Source of the DNA: Dioscorea cayenensis subsp. rotundata
Taxonomy: Eukaryota; Streptophyta; Magnoliopsida; Dioscoreales; Dioscoreaceae
Reading direction: 5' to 3'
Length of the DNA stretch: 64,000 nucleotides
NCBI RefSeq assembly: GCF_009730915.1
Contig: NC_052477.1
Coordinates: forward strand, 12,291,688 to 12,355,687
Shown one piece after another: positions 1-9,920 of this stretch. The first letter of the stretch is position 1; every line of letters begins with the position of its first letter. The notes under the pieces are model-generated. The model did no database searches. It was not told the DNA's origin and saw nothing but the letters and a program-made list of their open reading frames with translations. The position numbers and the translations under genes are program-made.

Positions 1-974
1 ATCATGACATAATAATATTCAGAATGGTAATACATAGAATTCCGCAGAAGACATTCATTTAAAAAGAACAATGTGCACAGCCTCCCCAGTAGCAATCCTT
101 CTTTTCATGTGTACCCTTGGTTTTTCTTTCTTGTTTGCTAGAAGAGCCTTGGAAGACAATTGAGGCATTTTTCTTTTCTTTTGGGCATTGCTTCCACCTT
201 GAGATAAATCTGTCAAATACCTTGAAGGGACTTGTCTCCCTTGCTGTCTATGTTGCTGTGTGTTTATAACTTGAGAAGAACCCTATTAAAAATCATAAAT
301 AATGTAACTCATTAAAGCTGAAGACAATCATAGATTGGGGAAAAAAATGTAGGGTTAATAAACCTACATCAGGCATCCACCTAATAGTGTTTGCATGTGG
401 TTGAGTACTTCTAGCTTCTTTAAATTGAGTAGGATTCTGTGTAGCCCTCTGAATTACATGAAAAAAATTAGTACCACACACATGACAAAAAATTTATTTA
501 ATTATATCTCTTGACTTACAATTAATGAGGAAGACTCCTGCATTGCTACTACATGTACCAGATGACTATGTTTCTTATAAGACATAAAGACAACACCATC
601 TTGTATAAGAAATTAAACTATTATAATATGAAAAGGAATAAGAAACAAGAATAAGAAAAATCAACACATCAAAATGAAAACATACATCAAAATTATCATT
701 TGAAAGAAAATAGCATGCATATGTACAAAATCTAGTAAAGGATAAGTAAATAAATGCAACGACACATTAAACCTTAAGTATTTTACTTGAAAACATGCAT
801 AAAGACACAATTGCCATAAATCGGTACCCTAAACCATTACCTAATGAGATGAATACTAAATTTTAGGGCACCGAACAAGAGAGGGAAAAAGTAAAAGAAA
901 TGGAACATTACCTCAGGCTCCTCATCCAGAAGGTCGCCACTACGACATTTTCTTACGTTATCGGTCGACTCCAT
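1..974 (-). other. Possible exons of an unrecognised gene
   Basis: On the minus strand an ATG at 974 opens a short frame reading MESTDNVRKC...DEEPE, which meets a GT splice-donor-like site near 911. Its upstream side is a pyrimidine-rich stretch that could be a 5' leader. Further exon-like open frames lie at 293-481 (hydrophilic, then turning hydrophobic) and at about 75-285, the latter rich in Gln, Lys and Ser and ending in a stop near 75. I do not recognise a domain in any of them. The pieces could belong to a small multi-exon host gene or to a transposon gene. The N-terminal frame also contains a second donor-like site (GTAAGA), so the exon structure is uncertain. Confidence 0.25.
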
Positions 975-1866
975 GAAGGAAGGAAGATCAATGGCAGGGT
1001 ATTTGAAGGAGAAAAGGGCAAGGAGAAGAAGAAAGAAACGGGAAAGGAGAAGAAGAAAGAAAAGGGAAAGGGGAAGGGAAGAAGAAAGAAACACGTTTTT
1101 AAAAAGGCGGTCTTGGCGTGGTTAAGATTCGTGACATGGCTAAGCCACGTCGGCTCAAATCGTTATGGCGTTGGCGTCGATGACCAAATTGGAAGCAATT
1201 TAAAGGTTAGTGACCAAAAATAGAATTTTTTTGTTTAGTGAACAAAATAGGAACTGGTGGATAGTTTAGTGACTAATCTTGTAATTTACCCAAAATATTA
1301 TCCAACAAAAGTGTTTTGAGTGAGCTTAACCCAGACTCAACTACCAGCCTGCTTCATATTAATTTCAAGCATCTGAGAAAGACAGAAAGGAGACCAGTTG
1401 AAAGAGGGTGTAAATATGTGAAATATAAATGATGCTAGATGGAAATGAGTGGAGAAGAAGAATTTTGTTGGTTGATCCAAAAAAGTTCACTCTTGATGTT
1501 TGAGGTTTAATTCTTATTTAAGAAACCAACCTAGATCCGTATATGTTTGTCTTTGTTTAAGAGAGTTATTTTGTCAACTTTTGGTAAGAGAGTTATTTTT
1601 GTCAACTTTTGGTGCTAATTGATGAAGCGTGCTTTTGTGACTAAAGCTATGTTTGGTATCTATTTTCGTAATAAGACAATTTTATTTGAAGTATAATTTT
1701 CTATTTCCTTATATGGTTGCCTCTCCTATGGACAATTCGATGACAATGCTAAATTCTCATTTATTTATTTGTCAAAGTTATATCAACAGTAATTGTGGAA
1801 AGATGGCATGTTTGAGTCTTTTAACTGCATTCATGCATTAAAAAAATTATATTGATTCTTTTGCAG
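975..1866. other. No gene seen; repeat-like phrase near 1200-1300
   Basis: Mostly AT-rich, non-coding looking sequence. Around 1200-1290 a short phrase recurs three times with changes (tttagtgaacaaaatagg, tttagtgactaatct and a related copy), as seen at the edges of plant DNA transposons, but I cannot define ends or a target-site duplication. The stretch 1560-1610 repeats 'gagagttatttttgtcaactttt' type sequence twice in tandem. Confidence 0.3.
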
Positions 1867-2226
1867 GTTGATCTTTGTGGTCATGCAACTTTGGTTGCAG
1901 CGCATTTTCTTTTATCATATGGCTTGGTAAAATGTGATGTCATTGAGTTTGCTACAAAATCTGGAATTTTGACTGCTACAAAAGTCTATGGAATCAAGCA
2001 GTCAACCTTATTTAATGTTAAGGCTGAAAACTTTATCAAATCCAATGGAGAAAAAGAAAGCTTTTCAATTGAGTTGAACTTTCCTGTATGCAAGGTTGTT
2101 GAATCCGATCCCGGTGAGATCCCATCTATTCCTGAAACTTTGAATGGTGCATCTATGATCAATGTTACAAAGAGAAGCTCATCTGATGACCACATTGTAC
2201 TCCCTTGCCCATCCCTTAATCTTTGA
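1867..2226 (+). pseudogene. PhzF-family (phenazine biosynthesis-like) gene fragment, one exon
   Basis: A polypyrimidine tract and CAG acceptor at 1861-1866 lead into a frame beginning VDLCGHATLVAAHFL. This is the well-conserved 'DLCGHAT' segment of PhzF-like proteins, an isomerase/epimerase-fold family present in plants as single-domain proteins of about 300 residues. The frame continues with an 'IEFATKSGILTA' segment and an 'IELNFPV' segment, in the order found in the family, then stops at 2226. The N-terminal exon is not present upstream. The C-terminal half, with the family's 'DEDPVCGSAH' region, is not found downstream. A possible next exon starts after a CAG near 2370 and is cut after about 15 bases by the palindrome and LTR of the Copia insertion. 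Likely a truncated, non-functional copy; the enzyme's plant substrate is not known to me. Confidence 0.75.
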
Positions 2227-2385
2227 TTATGATTAGGACAATATCTGCCAATAGCTAATATTTTGTCCAAAATTGTTTGTATTTCTCTTGTCTTGTTATG
2301 GAATAATTGTCCTGACCTGCTAGTTTGAGATCCACTTCTTAAGATAAAAAATTAAATAGTTTCCACTCCAGGTTGAGGTTGCTTC

Positions 2386-2461
2386 TGTTAGATATGTGTA
2401 TGTATATTAGATGTATGTATATATATATATGTACATCTAATATACATACACATATCTAACA
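2386..2461. repeat. 76-bp palindrome built from the Copia LTR terminus
   Basis: Bases 2386-2415 and 2432-2461 are perfect inverted copies (30-bp arms, 16-bp AT-rich centre). Both arms match the first 30 bases of the Copia LTR (TGTTAGATATGTG...). A third copy, in direct orientation, starts the LTR proper at 2472. The 3' LTR at 7841 has no such palindrome. Confidence 0.9.
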
Positions 2462-2471
2462 TGTGTATGTA

Positions 2472-2636
2472 TGTTAGATATGTGTATGTATATTAGATGT
2501 ATGTATATATATACTTGCGTATACACTATACTTTAGCTTCTATATGAAGCCCCTCATGATCACACTTGTTCTGATATCATGAGATGAGTAATTGATCACT
2601 TCTTCTCTTCCTCTTTCTTCATCCCTTCTTCTAACA
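2472..2636 (+). repeat. Copia 5' LTR
   Basis: Begins TGTTAGATATG and ends CTTCTAACA immediately before the primer-binding site. It aligns along its whole length with 7841-8000, with small indels and substitutions, including an extra 'ttgt' stretch and the 'catgatcacactt' segment. Confidence 0.88.
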
Positions 2637-2655
2637 TGGTATCGAGACTAGGTTT
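2637..2655 (+). other. Copia primer-binding site
   Basis: TGGTATCGAGACTAGG directly after the LTR resembles the TGGTATCAGAGC complement of initiator methionine tRNA used by most plant Copia elements, with an internal deletion or shift (ATCGAGAC for ATCAGAGC). Confidence 0.75.
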
Positions 2656-2779
2656 TTCTTCTCCGGCCATCTTCTCCGGCCATCTCTCCGACCATCTCTC
2701 CGGCCAGTCCCTTCCTTTTTCCTTCTTTTTCTTATACCTCTTCTTTTCCATCCCCTCATTCATACATTCAAAAATTTCA

Positions 2780-3230
2780 TGAGCCCTCATCCACACCCTA
2801 ATCGTGCCCCTGCTCCGTCCCCCTCTCCCGGCCGTGCCCCCACCGCGACCCGGCCGCCCCCGGCTCGCCCCACTCCCCGGCTCTGACCCCAGCGTCCCTC
2901 CCCCGTCCGTGCCCCACCCGCGACCGGCCGTGCCCCAGGCCCGGCCGCCACCCGACTGCCGCCCCCTCTCCCGGTAGTGCCCCCACCCTGTGACCGGCCG
3001 CCCCAGCTCTGACCCCTCGCTCATTTTGACCCGCGTCCCCTCCCCAGTGACCCGCGACCCCGTGCCCCAGGCCCGGCCCCTGACTCCGCGCCCGGCTCAC
3101 GACCCGGCCGCCCGTCGCGCAGCGCCCGCGCCCTCCGATCGCGCGCCCGGCCCGAGACCTCCGCCCGCCTCCGCTCCGGCCTCCCCGCCACGCCCCGGCT
3201 CCCGCCACTCGCCCGGGAAGATGATCTCTG
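2780..3230 (+). other. Extremely GC-rich Copia leader
   Basis: About 450 bases are dominated by C and G (ccggccgccccc, gtgccccaccc, cccggcc), in sharp contrast to the AT-rich surroundings. Words such as 'gaccggccg', 'gtgcccca' and 'ctctgacccc' recur irregularly. Open frames on both strands here give only Pro/Arg/Gly low-complexity peptides. It lies between the PBS and the first gag-like codons, so it is either an expanded leader or an insertion. Confidence 0.7.
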
Positions 3231-3489
3231 GTCGCAGTCAGCTCACCTGGGAAGATGATGTTCGATCGACCCGACCCATCTCCTCTCAAATTCCTTGAAT
3301 CAAGGCTCTATGTCTTTTTCCAAGCATATGATGCCAAGATCAAAGTGGCTCTATGTCCTCAAAAGCAACTACATTGAGTTGATTGTTTCTGTGCCGCGTG
3401 TGACAAAAACTTATTATTATATATAATTAATATGGATGGCTATGGATTTAGTGGGGTGCCATCTGATATGCGTCATCGCAATCTCCATC

Positions 3490-4700
3490 ATTCGATGTTG
3501 TACTTGATGGCACCAACTATATTGCATGGCGGCTCACTCTCAGCCGAATTCTCGATGGCATTCGCGTTCTTCGTCATGTTGACGGTACAGGTACTGCTCC
3601 CTCTGCTCCTTCTATTCCTGACACCATTCCCTCCACCGAGGCCTCTGTTCTTCTCACGGTCTTTGAGCAGCAGTTTAAGAAATGGGCTGGCGGCGATTCT
3701 CTGACTAAGATGATGATCCGTCGGGGCGGTCGCTATTGATATTCGTACTTTCGAGTTAGCGACCTTCCCCTTTGCTCGGGAGATGTGGGATTATCTTGAG
3801 CGTCGCTACTGTGGTTCCAGTCAGGCGCAACTTTACACTCTATATCAGACTCTCTCTAGTCTTGAGGCGAGGATCCGTCGACCCGAGTTCTATAGTCGGT
3901 ATTGTGCCTTATGGCGTCGAGTTGATGCTTTGACTCCTCCCTTATTGTGCTTTGCTCATGCGCCCGGATCCTTACTTGTTACGAGTCTTGCTCACGTCGC
4001 CGTGACTCATGATGAGACACGACGAATGTATGAGTTCATTATGCGTCTTCGTCCTGAGTTTGAGCAAACTCGGGCTCAGTTGCTGCATGCCCCCTCGGTC
4101 TACTCTTTGGATGATGCTTTCACTTTTGTTCGTGCTGAGGAAACCCGTCTCCGGGCTTCCATTACAGGAGGAGGTAGTGCCCTTGCTGTCCCTCGCCTTC
4201 CTACTGTCTCTTCGTTTTCATCTCCTAGACCCCCGGCACCTTCTGTCTCACCTCGGCCTTCTTCTTCTACACGGCCGAAACGCACTGTGATTTGTCACTA
4301 CTGTGGCATGTTTGGTCATCTTGAGCGTGAGTGTCGGAAGAAGCAGCGTGGACTTCCACGTACTGTTCCTTCACCACCTCTTCTACCACTGCCTCACTCC
4401 CACCAGCAGGCACATTCTGTTCAGGGCTCTCCTGCTCCACCGTCTCCGGCTCCATCATCTTCTTCTTCTCTGTCACCTGCCGATCATCAGTTGTTGGCGA
4501 TGTTTCGCCAGTTTCAGCAGTCTCATCTCGCAGACTCCACTGGTCATGCACGGTCAGCTCAGGTTCCTCCTTCTGCTCCAGGTAGTTCCTGTCCTCTCTG
4601 GCTTCTTGATTCTGGTGCTTCTCTTCACATGACTCCTGATGCCACTTATCTTCATCATTCACGTCCACCATTACATATTACACGTGTTCAAATGCTAGCG
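3490..4700 (+). pseudogene. Copia gag and protease region
   Basis: Near 3500 one frame reads LDGTNYIAWRLTLSRIL, the typical start of the Copia gag (UBN2-like) fold. A frameshift near 3725 moves the reading to the 3783-4796 frame, which continues through MWDYLERRYC and the 'LYQTLSSLEA' helix. A CCHC zinc knuckle (CHYCGMFGHLEREC) sits near residues 171-184 of that frame, then a long Pro/Ser linker. The aspartic protease active site appears as WLLDSGASLHMTPD near 4597-4640. After the protease start, the frame drifts into unrelated residues and ends at 4796, so the protease domain is incomplete in one frame. Gag would form the particle and the protease would cut the polyprotein; both are broken here. 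Confidence 0.85.
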
Positions 4701-5149
4701 ATGGCACCTTGCTTCCCTATCTCATCTCTTGGCCCATTTTTTTCTTCTACTTTATTCTCTATTCCATCATATCTCATGTTCCTCGTTTATCTATGAACCT
4801 TATGTACATTAGTCGACTTCTCGATTATGGTGCATCGAGTTATTTTTTGACTATACCTCATGTCGGGTGTGCGGGGATCAAAGTGGGAAGGTGATTGGAG
4901 TTGGCGCCGCCATGATGGAGTCTATGTGTTAGATACTCTTCACCTATCATCTCCGCTACTGACTGTTCATCAACTGTCATACTACTCGTCTTATCTCCTC
5001 ATTTGTGGCATCATCGTCTTGGTCATTTGTGTCACTCTCGTCCATCATCTCTTGTTCGTCTTGGCGTCCCTAGGAGCACGTCTCTCCTTCCTCCGATGTT
5101 GTATGCATCTTGGTACGTAAAGCTTGGTAAGCGATTCAGCGTCCTTATC

Positions 5150-5900
5150 CTATGAGTGTATCTCGAGACTCACGCTCCCTTTTTGAACTTATTCATTCGA
5201 TGTTTTGGGGTCCCGCTCCTTTTTGTTTCTAAAGGAGGTAACCGCTACTATGTTATTTTTTTATTGATGACTACACTCGCTTTTACTTGGATCTACTTTA
5301 TGCATAATCGTAGATCGAGTTATTGTCTATTTGTCGATCTTTTTATAGCCATGGTTCACACCCGGTTTCTGCCTCGGTCAAGATCTTTCGATCGACTCCG
5401 GTGAGTGAATACATTTCTCACGCTTTTTCAGTGCCTTTTTTTGTCCTCCCGAGGGCACCTTGCCTCGATTATCTTGTCTCGGGGCCCATCCTCGGAATGG
5501 GGTAGCGAGCACTAAAGCATCGTCATATCTTAGAGACAGCTCGTGCCCTTCTTCTTGGTGCTTTTCTTCCTCCTCATTTTTGGGCTGATCTTTGTTAATG
5601 CAGTTTGTCTATCTAATTAACCTTCGACCTTCATCTTATCTCCATGATCGCAGCCCGGGAGAGTGTCTTCATGGCACACCTCCTCGCTATGATCATCTTC
5701 GTGTTTTTGGTTGTCGCTGTTTTGTTTTGCTCTCACCTCGGGAACGGACCAAGCTCACTGCCCAGTCTGTCTCTTGTGTTTTTCTGGGATATAGCCTTGA
5801 GCATAAAGGTTACCGTTGCTATGATCCTGTTACCCGTCGTATTCGTGTCTCTCGAGATGTCACATTTGATGAAGACAACCTCTTTTATACCTCTCCTTCT
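5150..5900 (+). pseudogene. Copia integrase, multiply frameshifted
   Basis: Fragments of the integrase core appear in alternating frames. 'GGNRYYVIF' occurs near 5240, followed by a TR-F-like strand and 'FVDLFIAMVHT' near 5330. A 'KHRHILETARALLLGAFLPPHFW' segment follows near 5515-5585. The C-terminal GKGY-type piece ([21 protein letters not shown] and the 'CVFLGYS...GYRCYDP' stretch) runs in the 5592-6770 frame. At least three frame changes separate these parts, and the first catalytic Asp region is degraded, so no active integrase can be encoded. Confidence 0.82.
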
Positions 5901-6279
5901 TCCACTGAGTCTCCCTCTCCTTCGGTTCCTCTCTCTTTTCTTTTCCCTCCTTTTTCCCCTGCAAATACTTCCCTTGTGCCTTCATCTCCTCCTCTCCTCC
6001 CTTCTCCAGAGCTTCTTAGTCACTCCTCTCTTGATCCTCCTTCTCCACTATCTGTTGAATCTCCTACTGTGTCTACCTCTTCTTCTTCACTCCCTCCTGC
6101 TCACCCGCCAGTTCGTTTCCTTTACCATCGTCGAGATCCCACTGTGACTCCACCAGTGCCGGTCCTCTCTGACGCCTCCCCTACTATTGATCCAGCTCCT
6201 GAGGTATCCTCTCCTCCTTACTCTTTACGAGATCGCTCCACTTTACATCCACCTGTTCGTTATGCTTCTTCTAGCACTA

Positions 6280-6920
6280 GTATCTCAGATGTCATTGAGC
6301 CAGGTACCTACAGGGAAGCGGTTCGATCCCCTGAGTGGCGGACTGCCATGGCTGAGGAGCTTGATGCCTTGTCTCGGACTCACACATGGGATATTGTCCC
6401 TCTCCCTGCCCATGCCATTCCTATTACTTGTCGCTGGATTTATCGGGTGAAGACCCGTTCTGATGGATCTCTCGAGCGCTATAAAGCGCGTCTTGTTGCT
6501 CGTGGTTTTCAGCAAGAGTATGGTCGTGACTATGAGGAGACTTTTGCCCCTGTAGCTCACATGCACACTGTTCGTACATTAGTTGCTGTTGCTGCTGTTC
6601 GTCGGTGGGTTCTTCATCAACTTGATGTGAAGAACGCCTTTCTTCATGGGGACCTGAAAGAGGAGGTCTACATGACTCCCCCTCCTGGCCTTCAGGTGCC
6701 TCCAGGATCTGTTTGTCGTCTTCGTCGCGCTCTCTATGGTCTCAAGCAGGCTCCCTCGTGCACGGTTTGAGAGATTCAAGATCTGATTGTTGAGGTCTCT
6801 GGATTTACTCCGAGCATCCATGATCCCAGCGATCTTTATTCATTCTTCATCTCGTGGCGGACCATTCTTCTTCGTATGTGGATGATATGATTCTTCATCG
6901 GTGATGATTACGCTCATATT
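6280..6920 (+). pseudogene. Copia reverse transcriptase
   Basis: The frame starting at 5592 continues after a Pro/Ser-rich spacer into a clear Copia RT N-terminus: '[13 protein letters not shown]', 'TWDIVPLP', 'CRWIYRVK', '[11 protein letters not shown]', 'DYEETFAPV', '[15 protein letters not shown]' and 'ALYGLKQAP'. It ends at a stop at 6770. The catalytic box survives only in another frame (SSYVDDMI near 6872-6895), followed closely by a stop. Conservation of the first half is good, which suggests moderate age; a frameshift after the 'LKQAP' motif inactivates it. Confidence 0.9.
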
Positions 6921-6939
6921 ACTTTTTGTGAAGCGAAGC

Positions 6940-7640
6940 GTGTGAGACCTTCTTGATGAGTGATCTAGGTCCGCTTCGTTATTTTTCGGGTATCGAGATC
7001 ACATCTCATCTTGATGGTTATCGATTATCTCGTGACAGTTACACTCTTGATCTTCTTGCTCGCCTCGGGCTGACCGATACTCGATCTTGCCAGCTACACG
7101 ATGGAGTTGCATTTGCGACTTCGTGCTCGATGGGACTCCATTACCGGATCCTACTAGCTTCTCGGCATCTTGTTGGTAGCTTGGTATACCTTCTTGTCAC
7201 CCGTCTCGACATCTCTCATGTCGTGCACATTCTCGGTCGGTTTGTTGCGGCTCCCACCATCGTTCATTATGGACATCTACTTGGGTCCCTGCGATATCTT
7301 CGTGGCACCGTCTCGCGTGGCTTGTTCTACTCACATCAGTCCACTCTTGACTCACAGGCCTACTACGATGCTACTTGGGCCGGCTCACGATGATAGGGTC
7401 TCGCATCACGCTCACTGTATCTTTCTTGGGTCTTCACTTGTTGTTTGGAAGACTAGAAACAACAGACTATTGCCAAGTCCAGATGCTAAGGCGAGGTTCG
7501 TGCTTTGGCTTCTCATGCACGGGAGGTGCTTTGGATTCGCTCCATTCTAGAGGATTTTTGGTGTACCGATTCATTCTCCCTATACCTATTCACCTGTGAT
7601 AGTGCAGGGAGCCCTTCGATTCTTTCAGCGATCCGGTCAA
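6940..7640 (+). pseudogene. Copia RT tail and RNase H
   Basis: The frame 6953-7393 starts with 'MSDLGPLRYFSGIEI', then 'GSLVYLLVTRLDISHVVHILGRF' and 'HLLGSLRYLRGT', the connection segment of Copia pol. The RNase H portion is scattered over frames: 'ATWAGS' near 7370, a remnant of the KTR-type motif near 7450, and 'REVLWIRSILEDF' near 7520-7560. The DExD residues are not all recoverable in one frame. Confidence 0.83.
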
Positions 7641-7824
7641 GCATGAGTCGACCAAACACATTGGTGTGGATGCACACTTCACTCGTTGTCACGTCCGGTG
7701 CTCATCTCGTGTCGCTTCATTATCTTCCCTACCGAGGTTCGGTGGGTCGATTTTTTTCACTAAAGCCCAGACACGTGATCAGCATCTATTTATGTTGTCC
7801 AAACTCAAGACACATGATCCGCCT

Positions 7825-7840
7825 TGAGTTTGAGGGGGGG
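7825..7840 (+). other. Copia polypurine tract
   Basis: The purine run 'gagtttgaggggggg' ends right before the TG of the 3' LTR at 7841, the expected place for priming of plus-strand DNA synthesis. Confidence 0.8.
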
Positions 7841-8000
7841 TGTTAGCTATGTGTATGTATATTAGATGTATGTATGTATATACTTGCGTATACCTGTATA
7901 CTTAGCTTCTATATGAAGCCCCTCTGATCACACTTATTCTATATACATGAAATGAGTATTGATCCACTCCTTCTTTCTTTCATTTATCCTTCTTCTAACA
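7841..8000 (+). repeat. Copia 3' LTR
   Basis: Begins TGTTAGCTATG and ends TTCTAACA. It aligns with 2472-2636 and differs by scattered substitutions and short indels, so the insertion is not recent. Confidence 0.9.
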
Positions 8001-8002
8001 AG

Positions 8003-8140
8003 TTTGTGTGTATATCTGCATCTATATCTGTAGTTTTGGTACTCTAATAATATAAAGCTACATAAATCTTTGTAAATATTTTTATCTTAATTTTTTTCCT
8101 GTAAATATATGCGAGAGAGAGGAGAAAAATTATTGATTGA
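8003..8140 (+). repeat. Diverged duplicate of the intron/exon segment at 8655-8800
   Basis: The stretch 'gtactctaataat...ctacataaatctttgtaaat...gaggagaaaaatta' parallels 'gtattctaataat...ctatataaatctctttaaat...gaggagaaaaatac' downstream, in the same order and spacing. This points to an old local duplication of the last intron and the start of the last exon of the Lys-rich gene. Confidence 0.55.
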
Positions 8141-8186
8141 AGAGCGATGATGTTGAAGACAATGATCACAAGTCTATGAACCAAAA

Positions 8187-8895
8187 ATGAGCGAGAGGAT
8201 TGAAACTCAAATGCAAGAGGACTCTATTTGTCCATGTACTAGTTCAGTCACTGAGAACAATTCGGAGAAATGCTCAAAACCTCGGAAATCACAATCATGT
8301 GAAGTCACTAGCTCTAATACAACAAAGCGAGGATCGAGAATCAACAAAAGGTAGTAATTCTATTACTTAAATAGTTACAATTCATAGTAAAAATAATTCT
8401 TTGTTTCATTCATTGAACATTATAAATTAAACACTCGAACAAATGAGTGCTTCGATGGGACTTTGTTCAAAATGAATTAATATTAAAGTTCAATTAAAAC
8501 CAATGTTTCATTGAAGATTAGCAATAGAACTAACACTTTGAATAACTTGGATTTTATAGGATTGTTTGGCTTCTCTTGATGATGTATCTCTCCAAGCAAA
8601 ACTAGAGAATTCCAAGAGGAAGTTCATTGAAAGACAACAAGAACAAGGTGTGTTTCTGAGTTTATGCATCCATATATATATATATATATAATTTAGTATT
8701 CTAATAATTCAAATCTATATAAATCTCTTTAAATCTTTTAATTTTAATATTCTTTTTTTAAATATCTGCAGAAAAGAAGAGGAGAAAAATACAGTTGATT
8801 AAACCACAAGCTCTTTCGAAACAAGAACAACAACAAATTAGAAAACAGAGTTTATTTAAACCAAAGAGAAGACTTGGAGTGATGATCAAATTCTA
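8187..8895 (+). pseudogene. Unrecognised gene, three C-terminal-type exons rich in Lys, Gln and Arg
   Basis: Exon-like segments are 8187-8350 (starts MSERIETQ; donor GTAGTA), 8560-8647 (acceptor TATAG, reads DCLASLDDVSLQAKLE..., donor GTGTG) and 8772-8895 (acceptor CTGCAG, reads KKRRKIQLIKPQALSKQ..., ends MIKF then TAG). The last two join in phase. The first ends in phase 2 and does not join cleanly to the second, so either the first is not a true exon or the gene is broken. The predicted tail is a charged alpha-helix with a basic patch KKRRK that could be a nuclear signal. I do not recognise the family. The gene's 5' part is not visible because the Copia element lies directly upstream. Confidence 0.45.
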
Positions 8896-9467
8896 GTAAG
8901 TAGAAATTAAAGAAACATTGAAAGACACATGGTATTGTTATGTATTTTTTTACTTTGAGAAATTATTGTCCTTTTTTAAGTATACAAACACTGATTTTTG
9001 TTGAGCCTCGTTTATAGAAAATAATGAAAATTAAAATTTTTTCATTTATAAATATATATAGTTTTATGATCACAAAAAAACAAAATTGTCAAATCATGCT
9101 GAGTAGATTTAGGTGAATTTTCTATTGCTATTTCCTTGATGATTGTTGCCTCTGTAATCACTAACACATTATATTTCTTCTTCATCTTTTTTTTAATCTT
9201 TATTTTTAATAATAATAAAGTAATTACTCAAATAATTACCCTGATTATATGCAGGTGAATGTGCTTTTGAGGGCCTAGCATTGTTTGGGAGTCTCTTAGT
9301 CTAGAAAAATGACATTTGTCGATTTTAATTTCTTTCTTGAGTCTATCATTGGTTTTACTTTATTTTTTGGTTCCTTCACACATTTTTAGAGCGTCCAGTC
9401 TTTACTATATAGCGATCTAGATGCTTAGAGAAAGTTGTTGTGAATAGAAACTTATTTTGACCATGTG
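8896..9467 (+). other. No gene seen
   Basis: AT-rich sequence downstream of the Lys-rich exons, possibly their 3' untranslated and flanking region. No open frame, repeat or element boundary stands out. Confidence 0.5.
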
Positions 9468-9920
9468 TGTGAAAGCTAGTATTTAAAGGGAGGAAAGAGC
9501 TACCGCCCTTATAGTGTGAAAGCCGCTCTAAGGTAAATGGACACTATGCTTGAGGAAAGTGTGCTTGATGATTTACCTGGAGTGAGGGCTACCTCAAGGG
9601 ATGTGTGAAAGCTATTGTTCTAAGGGCGGAAATAGCTACCACCCTTATTGTGTGAAAGCCACTCTTATAATCGGATACTATGCATTACAAGTGTGTTTTT
9701 GATGATAAAAGAGAGAAAGGGCTACCTCAAGGGATGAGTGAAAGCTACTGTTCTATGTGCAAAAAGAGCTACCTTTTTTGATGTGTGAAAGCTACTCCTG
9801 AGTAATTCGATAGTATGCAGCATCAATGTGTAGTTGTTAATTTTCCCGAGAGAAAGGGCTACCTGAGGGGTTGTGTGAAAGCTACCGACCTCATTGTGAA
9901 AGCTACCTCATTGTCTAATA
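9468..9920 (+). repeat. GCTACC / GTGTGAAAGC imperfect tandem array
   Basis: About a dozen imperfect units alternate 'aaagagctacc' or 'gggctacct' with 'gtgtgaaagctac' or 'gtgtgaaagcc', at spacings of roughly 30-60 bases within a loose higher-order period. Related but shorter arrays lie just upstream of the 3' LTR in elements B, D and G. This copy has no LTR attached, so it may be a relic of an older element or an independent expansion. Confidence 0.75.

Larger units (their letters stand above)
2472..8000 (+). mobile_element. Ty1/Copia LTR retrotransposon, decayed
   Basis: Two LTRs of about 160 bp (2472-2636, 7841-8000) both start TGTTAG and end CTAACA. They flank a primer-binding site and a domain order of gag, zinc knuckle, protease, integrase, reverse transcriptase, RNase H, with integrase before RT, which defines Copia. 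Several frameshifts and stops break the polyprotein, so it is not autonomous. It sits at the end of the PhzF fragment. The five bases after the right LTR (AGTTT) do not match those before 2386 or 2472, so no target-site duplication survives, perhaps because the left end was rearranged into the palindrome. The lineage within Copia is not assigned. Confidence 0.9.

Noticed and set aside
837..1094. Membrane or signal-peptide protein on the minus strand
   Set aside because: The Leu/Phe/Ser-rich start is a reading of the pyrimidine tract; a plausible start codon is the later ATG at 974.
2596..3298. Long GC-rich open frames on both strands
   Set aside because: They are Pro/Arg/Gly low-complexity readings of a C/G-dominated tract inside the Copia leader, with no domain and no start context.
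3783..4796. Host zinc-finger protein (CCHC motif)
   Set aside because: The knuckle is preceded by a Copia gag fold and followed by a DSGA protease site, within an LTR-bounded element.
9468..9920. CRISPR-like array of repeats and spacers
   Set aside because: Repeat units are imperfect, of uneven length and spacing, and the same words occur inside LTR retrotransposons. This is plant nuclear DNA with no cas-like genes.
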